Source: Plectrocnemia conspersa (lineage: Eukaryota; Arthropoda; Insecta; Trichoptera; Polycentropodidae). Taken from it: DNA of 64,000 nucleotides. Position numbers and translations under genes: made by a program. Shown piece after piece: positions 28,301 to 37,679 of the stretch (the stretch's first letter is position 1; every line of letters begins with the position of its first letter). A model generated the notes under the pieces. That model was not told the origin of the DNA and did not search any database. It was given only the letters and a program-made list of their open reading frames with translations. The stretch covers positions 1,302,001-1,366,000 of the forward strand of contig VTFK01000003.1 in NCBI GenBank assembly GCA_009617715.1. Reading direction: 5' to 3'.

Positions 28301-28941
28301 GTCAAACACAACCCCCATGCAGACATCAATGGGCGAGACAGGAATATTGACAACAATGAGTGATAACGAATTGTTGAACTATATAAATCCAAGCTGTTTT
28401 GACCAAGGTGCGTATACATAATTACACTACAATAATTTTGCCACAAAGATAAAATAACTCAATTTAAATCAAACTATTTAATTCGATGCTAACAAATTAA
28501 TTTATTCTAAAAAAACCTATGGCTCACTTTCCGAACTAATAATAGTTGTTCCATTGTAGCTATTCTGAAAATTAATCTTAAATTTGCTCAGTAAATTTGC
28601 TTAAATTTTTGGATGGAATTATCATTATTTTTAATTGTTCTAATAGTTGCTTCGTTCAGACCAAAACTTTTACCCACAGATGTGGAACCTTCGCCTCTAC
28701 CTAGATGGTCTAAAATTTATCATCCAAAGAAATAGCTCGTCCTTTTCGAATTGTAATTTCTGGGAATCGTGCTAGAACAAATAATTCATGTAAAAATATA
28801 GTGAAAATATGTATTCATTCTTTTTTTGGACCGTGTTATTTAAAAAATCTTGTAAAAAAGAGTTGATTGTATTATTAACTGTTCTTACCTATTAAAATAT
28901 ATATTTTTTAAATTAATGTTTTTTTTTTAATTTCAGTTTAA
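9846..28941 (+). CDS. NFAT: NFAT5/TonEBP-like Rel-homology transcription factor
   Basis: This is a DNA-binding transcription factor of the NFAT5 (tonicity-responsive) branch, acting in the nucleus. Coding exons: 9846-10257 (end uncertain), 16274-16424, 16638-16826, 17420-17519, 17596-17778, 17992-18148, 18702-18889, 19067-19238, 26413-28407, 28937-28941. Codon phase agrees at each junction from 16274 on. The DNA-binding loop RARYQTEGSRGAVKD spans the 16638 and 17420 exons. It is closer to NFAT5 (RARY..EGSRG.VKD) than to calcium-regulated NFATs (RAHYETEGSRGAVK). The second Rel domain (TIG/IPT fold) follows, with GGLELFLIGKNFLKDTKVVF in exon 18702 and VPPFRHTNINEPVAVR in exon 19067. The 2 kb exon encodes a Gln/Ser/Pro-rich tail, the usual activation region. 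I see no calcineurin-docking PxIxIT-rich region, as expected for NFAT5. The predicted protein is about 1,180 residues. A stop at 28419-28421 is used if the last intron is retained. Confidence 0.93.
10305..14100. other. NFAT intron, no exon recognised
   Basis: Two minus-strand open stretches (10433-10798 and 10918-11106) may be remains of a mobile element, but I could not match them to a family. The rest is AT-rich. The even composition of 10.43-11.16 kb differs from the surroundings, which fits an old insertion (inference). Confidence 0.4.
14118..14436 (+). repeat. tRNA-derived SINE, copy 2
   Basis: This is the second copy of the family seen at 3.51-3.83 kb. The head agtcggtgattaatac is at about 14,137, the B box ggtttgaatcc at about 14,165, and the 3' motif acgcattgggctaatgcct at about 14,403. 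Between them a small hairpin (atcagactttta/agtctgat, about 14,340) is present in this copy only. It lies in an NFAT intron in the sense orientation. Confidence 0.7.
14880..15320 (+). repeat. Family A dispersed repeat (G/C-run type), copy 1
   Basis: It starts cagggaaggcatttcag, then poly-C runs (14,920s and 15,025-15,038), then aaatttggccagaaaaatg. A series of short motifs of the type 'ttactggtgaaa' and 'tatctggcaggtgctagta' follows. The same order of motifs recurs at 20.36 kb and, inverted, at about 31.0-31.4 and 44.4-44.95 kb. The cagggatgtcattt terminus resembles hAT-type ends, but I see no transposase, so I treat it as non-autonomous. Confidence 0.75.
15325..16270. other. NFAT intron sequence, nothing recognised
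   Basis: The stretch is AT-rich. The only useful signal is the splice acceptor just before 16274. Confidence 0.4.
17795..17933 (+). mobile_element. piggyBac-like miniature element (family D)
   Basis: It begins TTAA|ccctttgctt (TTAA at 17791-17794) and ends ccaaaggg|TTAT (17934-17937), so it is a ~139 bp element with short inverted ends in an NFAT intron. The inner part (agctgtaggataattatttt) matches the copy at 22.95-23.14 kb. TTAA targets and CCCTTTG ends are typical of piggyBac-derived miniature elements; the right TTAA has one change. Confidence 0.7.
19866..20061. mobile_element. hAT-type miniature element with 8 bp target duplication
   Basis: The ends are cagtgctcttcaacct and the inverse of ggttgaagaccacta. 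The 8 bases before (acatagag, 19858-19865) and after (atatagag, 20062-20069) differ at one position. An 8 bp duplication and CAGTG..TTCAACC ends are the hAT pattern. The 196 bp body has no coding capacity. Confidence 0.85.
20361..20625 (+). repeat. Family A dispersed repeat, copy 2
   Basis: It starts cagagatgtcatttgg followed by a G run, then ttggcccagaaaaatgtatg, and repeats the same motif order as the 14.88 kb copy down to the ttatctggcaactg block. It appears truncated at its 3' side. Confidence 0.7.
22380..22425. repeat. CA-type microsatellite
   Basis: This is an interrupted run of cacaca units in an NFAT intron, next to a small GC-rich patch (22,275-22,380) that I could not assign. Confidence 0.7.
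22948..23145. mobile_element. piggyBac-like miniature element (family D), second copy
   Basis: The left end is ttaaaccctttggatgcc and the right end caaccatagggttat. The inner blocks aggttgtaggatatttgctt and atttagatattaatccca match the 17.8 kb copy and the end of the 54.63 kb copy respectively. The ends are more decayed than in the other copies. Confidence 0.65.
23349..23522. mobile_element. Near-perfect hairpin transposable element with 8 bp duplication
   Basis: The 174 bp element is almost wholly an inverted repeat: the left arm from taggcgcg pairs with a right arm ending cgcgcctg, through blocks such as gagatactttc, tttcgctcgctc and agagataagggtg. Perfect 8 bp direct repeats acattaag lie on both sides (23341-23348 and 23523-23530). 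The duplication size fits hAT. A transcript crossing it would form a ~80 bp double-stranded stem. Confidence 0.88.
24677..24882 (+). CDS. Possible alternative 3'-terminal NFAT exon
   Basis: Two good acceptors (ttgtgtttcag at 24676 and tttgtctttcag at 24746) are both in phase with the donor after exon 19067-19238. The first would add GDTRAGIPLIIFLGELNHF and stop; the second would add DDCRSDIFESANLIEF and stop. An AATAAA follows at 24877. Either would give a short protein with the Rel domains but without the activation tail. This rests only on splice signals and phase; I know no homologous exon. Confidence 0.3.
25768..25933. mobile_element. Inverted-repeat miniature element in NFAT intron
   Basis: The left arm gggtgtgaataagctgacaa pairs with a right arm ending ttgtcaacttattcacgctc. 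About 37 bp of pairing continues through the acatgaaat block, with roughly six mismatches. I cannot read a clear target duplication, so the superfamily is unknown. Confidence 0.75.
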
Positions 28942-29820
28942 GTCTACAGAATTCACCGTCAATGTTTGATGCCATAAGTGTTGCCATAACTTTGTGAATT
29001 TCTTTAAATATTTATTATAGTTGTGTCAGTTGTTATACATACATACACCTGTATGAACATAGTATTTTTATATTATATATTTACAAAGCATTAAGTTTCA
29101 CAAATATAAAAAACTATAAATGCAGCTCGTTCTCTTACGTTTAAAAATGACCAAAATCATTATCTAGTTACTGAAATAATAAAAAAGTATTCTATTGAAC
29201 GTTATATTTTTTTATAACAATGTTTGTATCACAGTTGTGAAAATGTTGATACAGATCCTATAATTATAAATTAATGTATTTATGAATGTTATTTTATATG
29301 TTATTATGATAGTATATTGTAAAACCAAAACCTCACTATTTTTCAATTTTAACTGTATACAGTATATTTTTGTAGTTAACGTAATCGACTGACAAATTAT
29401 ATGATAGAGTTGTGTAAACGTATAGATTTAGATTGGTTAATTTAATGTTAATGTCTGAGATTCAAGTAAATTAAAAGGCACAATTATCTATCACTGCCAT
29501 AATGTAATTTGTATCGTCATTGTTGTAGGCATAATGGATGTATTTTTTATTGTATCATAATATGAATGTGCTTATACAATATAATCTTAAATTATTTTTA
29601 TATGTAATTATTATTAACTCGTAGCTTAGAAAAATTTATGATGTCATCTTAAAAATCGAATTTGTTAGCTATAGTGTATTTTAAGTGAAATTTATATATT
29701 TGTTACTTGATTAAGTATGTAAATACATAAAGCATCGTGTTTTTTGTAATGATGTAACTATATTGATTAATGTTTCTTTTTAAAAAATGCTGTTATGAAT
29801 AAATCAATCTTTATTAAATT
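28942..29820 (+). other. NFAT: NFAT 3' untranslated region
   Basis: It follows the spliced stop TAA at 28939-28941. AATAAA at 29798-29803 is the best poly(A) signal before the sequence changes into the GC-rich patch near 29.9-30.17 kb. Confidence 0.6.
29798..29803 (+). terminator. Poly(A) signal AATAAA of NFAT
   Basis: This canonical hexamer lies about 860 bases after the spliced stop and is followed within 20 bases by T-rich sequence. Confidence 0.5.
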
Positions 29821-29894
29821 TTAAGTTTCATTTAGACTTTTCATATTCCACTCCTATATTTAAGCACAAAATAAATTTTAAAAACTAAAAATCT

Positions 29895-30175
29895 TTCCCG
29901 CCAACAACCTTTTTCTGTCGTTTGAACTCCAGCAGCTAATCCCTCAACACATCAACAGCAGCAATAACATTTCATCCCGTGCCGACTACCTACACTCAGT
30001 AGCTAAATCGTAATGGTCTACCTGTCCAGGTCGTCTCTCGATCGAATACCTAGGAAGGAGGCCTGGCCTAGCGCCTGTGCGCAGTATGCAGACGCGAAAG
30101 CCAGTCTAGGTAGTCCAGTCGCTCATGGCCGTGGGAGGAGGGCATGAGCCCGAGGACATTCCACGCCAAGATCTC
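29895..30175. other. GC-rich island of unknown nature
   Basis: Base composition is clearly more GC-rich than the flanks, with no open frame of useful length. A minus-strand start of the type TGGAATGTCCTCGGGC could be a remnant of a non-LTR endonuclease, but the frame breaks at once. I do not assign it. Confidence 0.35.
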
Positions 30176-30504
30176 TGTTTTTTCTCATAGTTGTACTTCG
30201 ATATATTAAATTGCTAAGGAAAGAGTACTGTGAAGCTGAATTCTTCTTGCATTAGTCTCATTCCCATCAACACTATCTTGACCCTTAAAGCAAGATTGAC
30301 TGAATTGTTAAAAAATTATTAACATCAAACTTATTTTTATACATAATACTTTATGGATTTCAAAAATGTGAACTAAACATTCACGAGCAGGGCCCCTGAG
30401 AGCAAACCCGGGCCCTGGGAAAACAATGATTCCGGGCCTCATGACAAAAATGGCATTTTATATATTTTTTAACATCGTAATATAATTTCTTGAAAAAATA
30501 ATAA

Positions 30505-31400
30505 TAATAAGGCACATCTAAACCGAATTTTGCCGAATAGGAGAGCACATAAAACAATTATTCCTTCTCAGAAGCAAAAAATCCACACCAAAAGCAATAA
30601 AATTGTGCCGTCACCATCGCCAATGCGATGGCGTCGACACGATTTTATTGCTTTTGATGTGAATTATTGACTTCTGAGAAGTGATAATTGTTTTTGCGCT
30701 CTCCTATTGACCAAAATAGAAAATACTTTGATCAGCCCTCTTATATTAGAAGTCCATAGTATTATCGGTAAGGATAGCTATCATATTTTTAAAATAATAT
30801 CGAAATGCAGACAAACTGTAGAGCAATATGTGAAATGCGGTCTGTCTGTATTTATTCAACTGCTTATTTTCCCTGAGAGATGAGTTAGCTTAGTTTGTAT
30901 TTTGGACTTGACCTAATGAAAGTTCTAAAACTATAATAAGTTTTAGAACTTTCATTAGGTTAGGTTTGGATTTGAACAGTAAATGGACGTTTCACAACTG
31001 TCAAATTGAGTTTCCTAGACATTCTAGAGCAGAATATTCATCAGCTAAATTAAATTTTGGCTAGTAGAAATATATATCTACTGGTGAAAATGTATTTGGA
31101 CTCTACTAGTGAAAATATAACTTTACCAAAAAATACATATTCACTATAACATTGATTGTAAATATATATTGATAAGTATGTAAATATATTGTATATTACT
31201 ACATATAGAAAAGTTGAAGTGATATAATTCTACTAGCACCTGCAAGATAATTTTTAATTTCACTGGTAAAAATATATATCTACTGATGGAAATGTATTGC
31301 AATGACTTTACTGAAATGACACATTTTAAAAAATATTTTCGGATAGATTCAAGACTATTTTCTAGATTTTCTTTTAGGAATAAGCACATGAAACTGAATG
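30505..31400 (-). repeat. Composite repeat (families C and A), copy at 30.5-31.4 kb
   Basis: The first part is an inverted repeat, about 30,535-30,716: taggagagcacataaaacaa on the left pairs with ttgtttttgcgctctcctat on the right, and both arms carry aaaagcaataaaat. The middle part has a perfect 22 bp hairpin (30911-30932 with 30939-30960). The last part is family A in inverse orientation. The same order of blocks occurs at 44.10-44.95 kb, so the whole is a dispersed unit of about 0.85 kb. Confidence 0.78.
30911..30960. repeat. Perfect 22 bp hairpin
   Basis: acctaatgaaagttctaaaa (with two more bases) at 30911-30932 pairs without mismatch with 30939-30960 across a 6 base loop. It lies inside the composite repeat; the equivalent place in the 44.3 kb copy has several mismatches. 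Confidence 0.85.
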
Positions 31401-31857
31401 TAATATTTATTTATTTTGCTGCATTAAATCTAGTTGTCAAATTACTGATAAAACAATCTATAATAACATTAATTTATATAAATGAGCTGGTGCTGTTATT
31501 GAATTTTCGTTATTTCTTTGCCTCTTCCTTAGGTATTCGATCTGAATTTTCAGATCGATTACCTAAATTTACTGCTACTAATTTACATTCATTGAATTTT
31601 TTCTCTCATGTCCAATATTTTTTAAAGGTTCAAAAAGAAACATAGTTAACAATAATTTGCAAACAAATTATATTTGAAAATATTATAAATGACACCACTA
31701 TTTAATAATAATTTAAATATATATAATATATCTTTAATGTACATTATAAAAACAATATTTAATAATAAATTAATCAGATATCGATGGTTGAAATTATTTC
31801 TGTTTTTATAGATAAAAATGTATTTAATATTTAATTAGCACTTAGATTGACTTTCGA

Positions 31858-33824
31858 TTACTTACGAATATAAATATAACATCCATTCAAGTACCTGTTT
31901 TTTACAATATTTGTTGAAGTAGTAAAACCTTTTGGCATGGGATGATTAGTATCTGGGGATATAATTTTTATCATTATGGAATGTGATTCGGCAGTTGTCA
32001 ATAGATTCGAACGATATGGTCCGTTTACAAACTGCAGAGGTGTAAAAGTCAAGAATCTAATATGCTGAATGGCGTTTTTAATTGATAGTCCCGAAGATAA
32101 ATCTTTCAAAGCTGAAAAAAAATCATTATTGCTATTAACATTTGTATGTAGTTTACAAGTAAAAAATTTAAAAAATACTTACAAGTTTCAGATGCCGGTT
32201 TGTTTGTTGAACAGGTAATAGTCGATAAATCTATTCTATATTTTTTTTCTGACTCCTGTTTAGCCTTTAGTGCAAGTGAATACTTAAGTGCAGCATCAAA
32301 TAACTCTGATTCGCTTACATTTAAGACTTGTTGTTGGAATATCTTTATTACAGTTGCAATTTGGCATTCCTCGAAATTTTTATTTGCCAAAACTAGATTA
32401 GTTTCTAGTTGAAATATCTATAACAATTAATTATAATAATATAGACATAGGCTACAAATTGATCAACTTAAAAATTCAAAACAATTTAATATGATATGAC
32501 ATCTTTCATGGAAATTTATCGGTCAATGTTTTTTAAATATAAGTTAAGGTGTTAAATTTCAATCAAGTATACGATGACTAGTCAAAATATACACTATGAG
32601 TTTTAGTTAAAGCTTACAATGTTACATTTCGTGTATATCTTCAATAGATAATGTATGCGTTAACTAGTGAGAGTGTGAACTCTCCGACGTGAGCTAGTTA
32701 CATCGTTAACGGACAAGTGTTTTTGATAACCAACCTAATCGCAAGCGGTTAATCGTAGAACCAATAGAAAAATATCAGTCAGAACAATGAACATCTCATG
32801 AATAACTCTGCAACGAATCTACTTAAAAGAAGGAATATATAAATTGGCAACAGGATTTACTTTAGATAGTTTTAAATACTTATTAAATATATAAATCATT
32901 TAATTTTAAATACTTTGACAACTACTGAACAGTGAGAGCATACAATAACTACTTATAGTGGCATTGTTCATAAATTATTTTGTGTGTACTGTAATTGAAG
33001 TGATTTGACAGTGCATACATTGACTAGTTAAAGATTCGGGAAAGGCAAAAAAAAAACTTTGAAACAAATATAACAATGTTAACACTGTTATCTGAAGAAA
33101 TTACATTTAAAAATCAATATCTGATGCAAATATTGAAACAAAAAAATATTTTATCGATACAGTTGGTAAACAAAATAATACGACTACCAATATTGTTATT
33201 GGTTAAAGATTATTTGTAATCTGTTCATAAGCGATTAAGGAATAAAAATTAGTTTTACTAAGTATAATATACGTTACATACTTCCAAGCACTGTTCCATC
33301 AAAAACGGATCGTCCAGTAAATTAGCCAATTCATAAGCACTACAAACATTTTCTGGATTGATAGTTGAAGTCAAATAGACGACGCAATGTGAAGCTAAAT
33401 GTGGCAACATATATTTTTTAGCAGTGTAGTACAACTCCCAAGCTAAATCACATGAATCAATTGTAGTACAATTTGTGTATATGTATCTGTAATAGAAAGT
33501 AGAAATAAAATAGTATCATTTTAAGATATTATATGATATATGAAAATACATTGAAATTAAAACTAAACCATACTCTAATAAAGCTTTAAATACTTTAGGT
33601 TGCAGGTCCAAGATAGGAATTGGATAAACTTTCTCTGGGATGCTACCATAAAACATAACCTCGAAGACGGGGGATGCAGTGGCAAGAAAAAACTTGTGAC
33701 TTTGTATAGTCATTCTATTATGATCCGAACCCACAATAAAGGCGCAGTCTGCCAATTTTTTGGAATACAACAACTGCTTTCCTCTTTGACTCAAATTTTC
33801 ACAATTAGTTTGCCAATTTGCCAT
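31858..33824 (-). CDS. Truncated BTB-BACK protein, tandem paralogue lacking PHR
   Basis: This is a shorter relative of the BTB-BACK-PHR gene at 37.68-45.33 kb, same strand, just downstream. Exons: 33574-33824 (BTB, start MANWQTNCENLSQRGKQL), 33282-33486 (end of BTB and start of BACK, AKKYMLPHLASHCVVYL), 32183-32417 (BACK), 31858-32111 (RFLTFTPLQF..., stop). The first two exons are 251 and 205 nt, identical in size to those of the paralogue, and junction phases agree. The third is shorter (235 versus 349 nt) because a Ser-rich insert is absent. After GFTTST the frame runs through to a stop at 31858, where the paralogue splices to its PHR exons; a donor at 31894 is also possible. No PHR exon is seen down to 30 kb. 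Such proteins usually act as Cul3 adaptors; that role here is inferred. It has no internal stops, so it may be expressed. Confidence 0.82.
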
Positions 33825-35157
33825 CTGAAGTTAACAAAATAAAACATATTTTAAAAAAAATGTTCAATGTTTATATTTCGTTGAATGTTTAATATTAATT
33901 AGAATTGAAACTATAATTTTAACGTTAATTCATGATGTTAAAAAGCAATACATAAATACAAATATTAAAAGAGTTAGGGTTTTATAACCAGTTATAACTT
34001 TCTAATTTTAGTGAGCTGCTATTGGTTTAATGAAGTTGAAGCAAAACTTGAAATCGAAACATCAGGAACACAGTAAAATGTTAATAGATTTATTATAAAC
34101 AACTTTTAATCAATTGCTGATACTATCTTCACATAATCGCTGAAACATTAATAGTTCCCGCAATCAAAATTATGACAGCTTAAATTCTAAAAATAACGAT
34201 CGCAAAATACATTACCACAGTTCCTTTGATTGTAAAAGTTTACATATACGTTGATAAGTCACATCGGAATGATTTTCTCGCTCTTTCGCTCTTCTTTACC
34301 AACTACCAAATTTGATACTTTGAGTTGCCATACTTTAGAAGACATACTTTCGGGACTTACCCTATAATATTAAAAATTTTAAAAATAAATATAAATTTTA
34401 TAATTAAAGATTTTAATATAACACTAATTAGTATGCATCAGTGCTGGTCAAACATTTTAAATTTTTAAACTGCGTTTTACTTTAAGTTCCCTTCCCCAAA
34501 AAATCTCTTTTAAAAATTTTAAGAATTTTAAAAATTATGAATCGAATATTTAAAATTAACAGAATAATAAATTATTTGAATCAAGCTAAAAAAAAAAATA
34601 TAAATATATATATATATTTATTAACATACACCATTTTGTTCTCTCTTAAGCCAGTGGTTACAATTTTTTTTTTTTTTTACAGCGGTTGAAAGATAGTACC
34701 GGCCGTCCAGGAGAGGGCTGGGAAGAGGTTTTAGCCGGTAGGTCGCTGCTAGCAGCGGAATTTTAAAAATAAATCCCAATCACGAGCAACCTGGAAGCTG
34801 GTGAAGTCTTTCGAAGATTCCCTCTCATAAAAAAAGCCAACGGTTACAAAAGTTAAAATTTCATCAAAAATAGACATTTAAAACTAGGTTGTTTGAAAAG
34901 TTGCTTATATAATATGTAAATACACTTCATTTTTATATTGTATTGTGAAATGTGTTGGCTATCTCATGCAATAGTGATTCAAACGACTTTGGAACTTAAT
35001 TGCGATTTTTCTTGATTAAAACCGCAAGAAAGGGCAAATTAATTTAGGAATGCTAAATTTATTTTTCTACTAATTTATTTTATTTTTTGTAATTAAACGA
35101 TTTAAGTAAATTAATACTAAGACAACAAATGCATTGATTCAAAAAAAAAGTTAATGT

Positions 35158-35377
35158 GAAATCAATCATAAATAAATTAGAGTATTTGTATTAATATACT
35201 CTTAAAATGACTTCTGAATAGAAAATCTTTTTCTACTCTTCATATTTTCAATGGTCTTGATTTCATTGAAATCAATCATAAATAAATTAGAGTATTTGTA
35301 TTAATATACTCTTAAAATGACTTCTGAATAGAAAATCTTTTTCTACTCTTCATATTTTCAATGGTCTTGATTTCATT
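35158..35377. repeat. Perfect 2 x 110 bp tandem duplication
   Basis: The unit gaaatcaatcataaataaat... (35158-35267) is repeated without any difference at 35268-35377. Lack of divergence means either a very recent event or an assembly error. Confidence 0.93.
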
Positions 35378-35614
35378 GGACACAGAATCTATTTGTGGAT
35401 TTACAACATGATGCATTTGGATTCACAACTTTCGAAAACGAACAACTGAAATTATTATCATGCGATACGTTTTTTTAGGAATTAAAAGTAACGGATGTCA
35501 ATTAGACACAGATTGAGCCGCTGCAGTAGTATTTATTTAATATTATTGAAGTTACATGTTTATTATTTACATACATTGAACGGGACGCGGACCCGCACAG
35601 GCTTGGGAGCCCGC

Positions 35615-36018
35615 AAGAGTTGCCACGAGAAGAGTGTCCGTTACGACAGTGTTACCAGAGTGCCACCAAGTTTTGGCCATAATAAACTTAAAAGTAAATA
35701 AATTGGTACAAAAAAATACGTTTCACATTATTTCAAGTGCTGCCACATGTTTGCGAATTTATACTCAGACTATTCGTTTTAATTTGAATTATTTATAATT
35801 ACATAGTAGATATTGTTGAATAGTTTTATGTTGTAATTGAAATCTAAGCTTAGTTGTTTGGTAGTTTAACATTATTTTTTTCCAGCGTTATATATTTACA
35901 ACTGTGGGGCTTATTTACATTTAAATTTAGATTTTGTTATGGCCAAAACTTAGCGGCACTTGGGTAACACTGGCGTGACTTTTATTCTCTTGACTGGCAA
36001 TCTTCAGGCGGTCAACAT
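35615..36018. repeat. Inverted repeat of about 80 bp arms
   Basis: The left arm includes cagtgttaccagagtgccac and aagttttggccataa (35,648-35,690). The right arm carries the inverse, ttatggccaaaactt and gtgttacc inverted (35,938-35,978). Pairing weakens outward to about 35,618 and 36,010. It could be a decayed foldback or miniature element; no clear target duplication. Confidence 0.65.
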
Positions 36019-36180
36019 ATTTATTTTTAATTAACAATTTTAAAAATATTTGATTTTTAAAAAATAAAAATTAAAGCTGTGTCTAATTTTTCACCAAACA
36101 ATCAAAATTTACAATTTTAAAAATATTTGCATTTTTAAAAAATAAAAATTAGTAAAAAACGAAAGCAACTTAAATTATAA

Positions 36181-36432
36181 GAATCGGAAACAGGTGTTCA
36201 ATCTGCAAATTCAAATAAAGAGGATTATATAAATTCAGAATCTAGTGGTGAAAATATAACAAATAAAAATAGTGTTGCGGTATGTGTGTCTTCCTGGCCA
36301 GATGCTTGGAGTGTAGAGAAATGGGAAGTAAAAACGCTTTTATCCGAAAATAATAAGAAAGTCTAATAAATTTGGATGTGAAATATGTTTTAACGTAAAA
36401 CATCTTTGTTTTAAAATCACAGGGTGTTAGTA
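36181..36432 (+). pseudogene. hAT-family (ZMYM1-like) transposase N-terminal fragment
   Basis: A frame from 36181 reads a polar N-terminus, then SSWPDAWSVEKWEVKTLLSE, and stops at 36364. In a shifted frame NKFGCEICFNVKHLC continues. The order 'W...W...' followed by a GC-x-x-C zinc-binding start is typical of DUF4371/ZMYM1-like hAT transposases. The fragment is frameshifted and lacks the catalytic part. Confidence 0.55.
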
Positions 36433-37679
36433 TTTCAATAGAATGAAACTAGAACTTAGTATCTTCGAACGCAAATAATAGATGTGCTCAATTAAAATTA
36501 AAATATTGCACATATGAAATCGCAATCGCACACTTATGCTGAAAAAATTTGCAAAATTCCCAAGTGTAGTTCATAGAATAAGTCGTACATGCTATGAATG
36601 ACTCGGAAAATCAATAAACTATACTTCGTTTCATTTAACAGAATCACCTTGAAAATCTCGTATTTCACAATGGTATTTCATTGCTCCGCTTGCGCCAAGT
36701 TCCACTTTCACTATTACAACATAACTTTCTAATTTCTTTAAATTTGTTTAAAATATAGAAAGAAGTAATTATAAGTATATCCGTATCTTGTACTTTAGAG
36801 CAAATTGTTGAGGCATACACCCAAAAGTTGTCATCTCTTTTTCATTTATGAATAATGACGAAATGGATAGACCTCAAAGTGACTCTGTTAAAAAAAACGA
36901 AGTATAGAAAAGTATTTAGAACAGCGTATTTATTATATAACTAAAGATCTATATATATTATTAAAAACATCATTGGTCGTAGCGCACCAATACTTGCATA
37001 TAAGTAAACCTTGTTATTATTTTATAAATTTCGAATTTTTTTAGAATTATAGAAAAAAATTCAAACAAAACATTTGTTCTTAAAAATTCTCTTTATTAAA
37101 ATTATACAAAATTTTGATAAATAAATTGATGTATATATAATAATCAAATCATGCTTTTCCATAATGAATAATTACATATTCCAATAAAATATTCATGTAA
37201 AAAAATGCAACGATGGGAAAGCATGAGTCAAATATATATATTTATAAATATTGTTATTTTATAAAACTATGAATAGATCATTCACTTTTTATCACATTAC
37301 AAATAAACATTGAAATAACTTAATACATAAATATACATATATATTTTATGTAACAGTTTGAGATTTTAAAGTTAGAAAATCATGTTTTTCTAATATATTT
37401 TTTTATTATTTACGATTACGACAAAACACACTGAAGGATATAAAAGACTATGTAAATCAAATTAAACTTATAAACTTCAATGAAATACTTTTCATTGAGA
37501 TATTTTACAGCTAGTTATGAAACAAGTTTAAAATATGGTTCCAGTAGGTGTCACTTCAAATACTTGTTTGTACGAATTTTGAATCTAATTTACTGGATTT
37601 ACACAATAAGAGGTATTAAATGTTTTAAATCCTTCAGTGTTTTTTAAATAATTCTATACTTAATATATTATAAATGTTT

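Larger units (their letters stand above)
33830..37650. other. Spacer between the two BTB genes
   Basis: It contains a GC-richer patch (34,680-34,840) with a small hairpin gctgctagcagc, the 110 bp tandem duplication, an inverted repeat at 35.6-36.0 kb and a hAT fragment at 36.18-36.43 kb. I found no other gene. Confidence 0.5.

Noticed and set aside
29895..30175. GC-rich island as a first exon or LINE piece
   Set aside because: No frame longer than a few dozen codons, no splice context; left unassigned.
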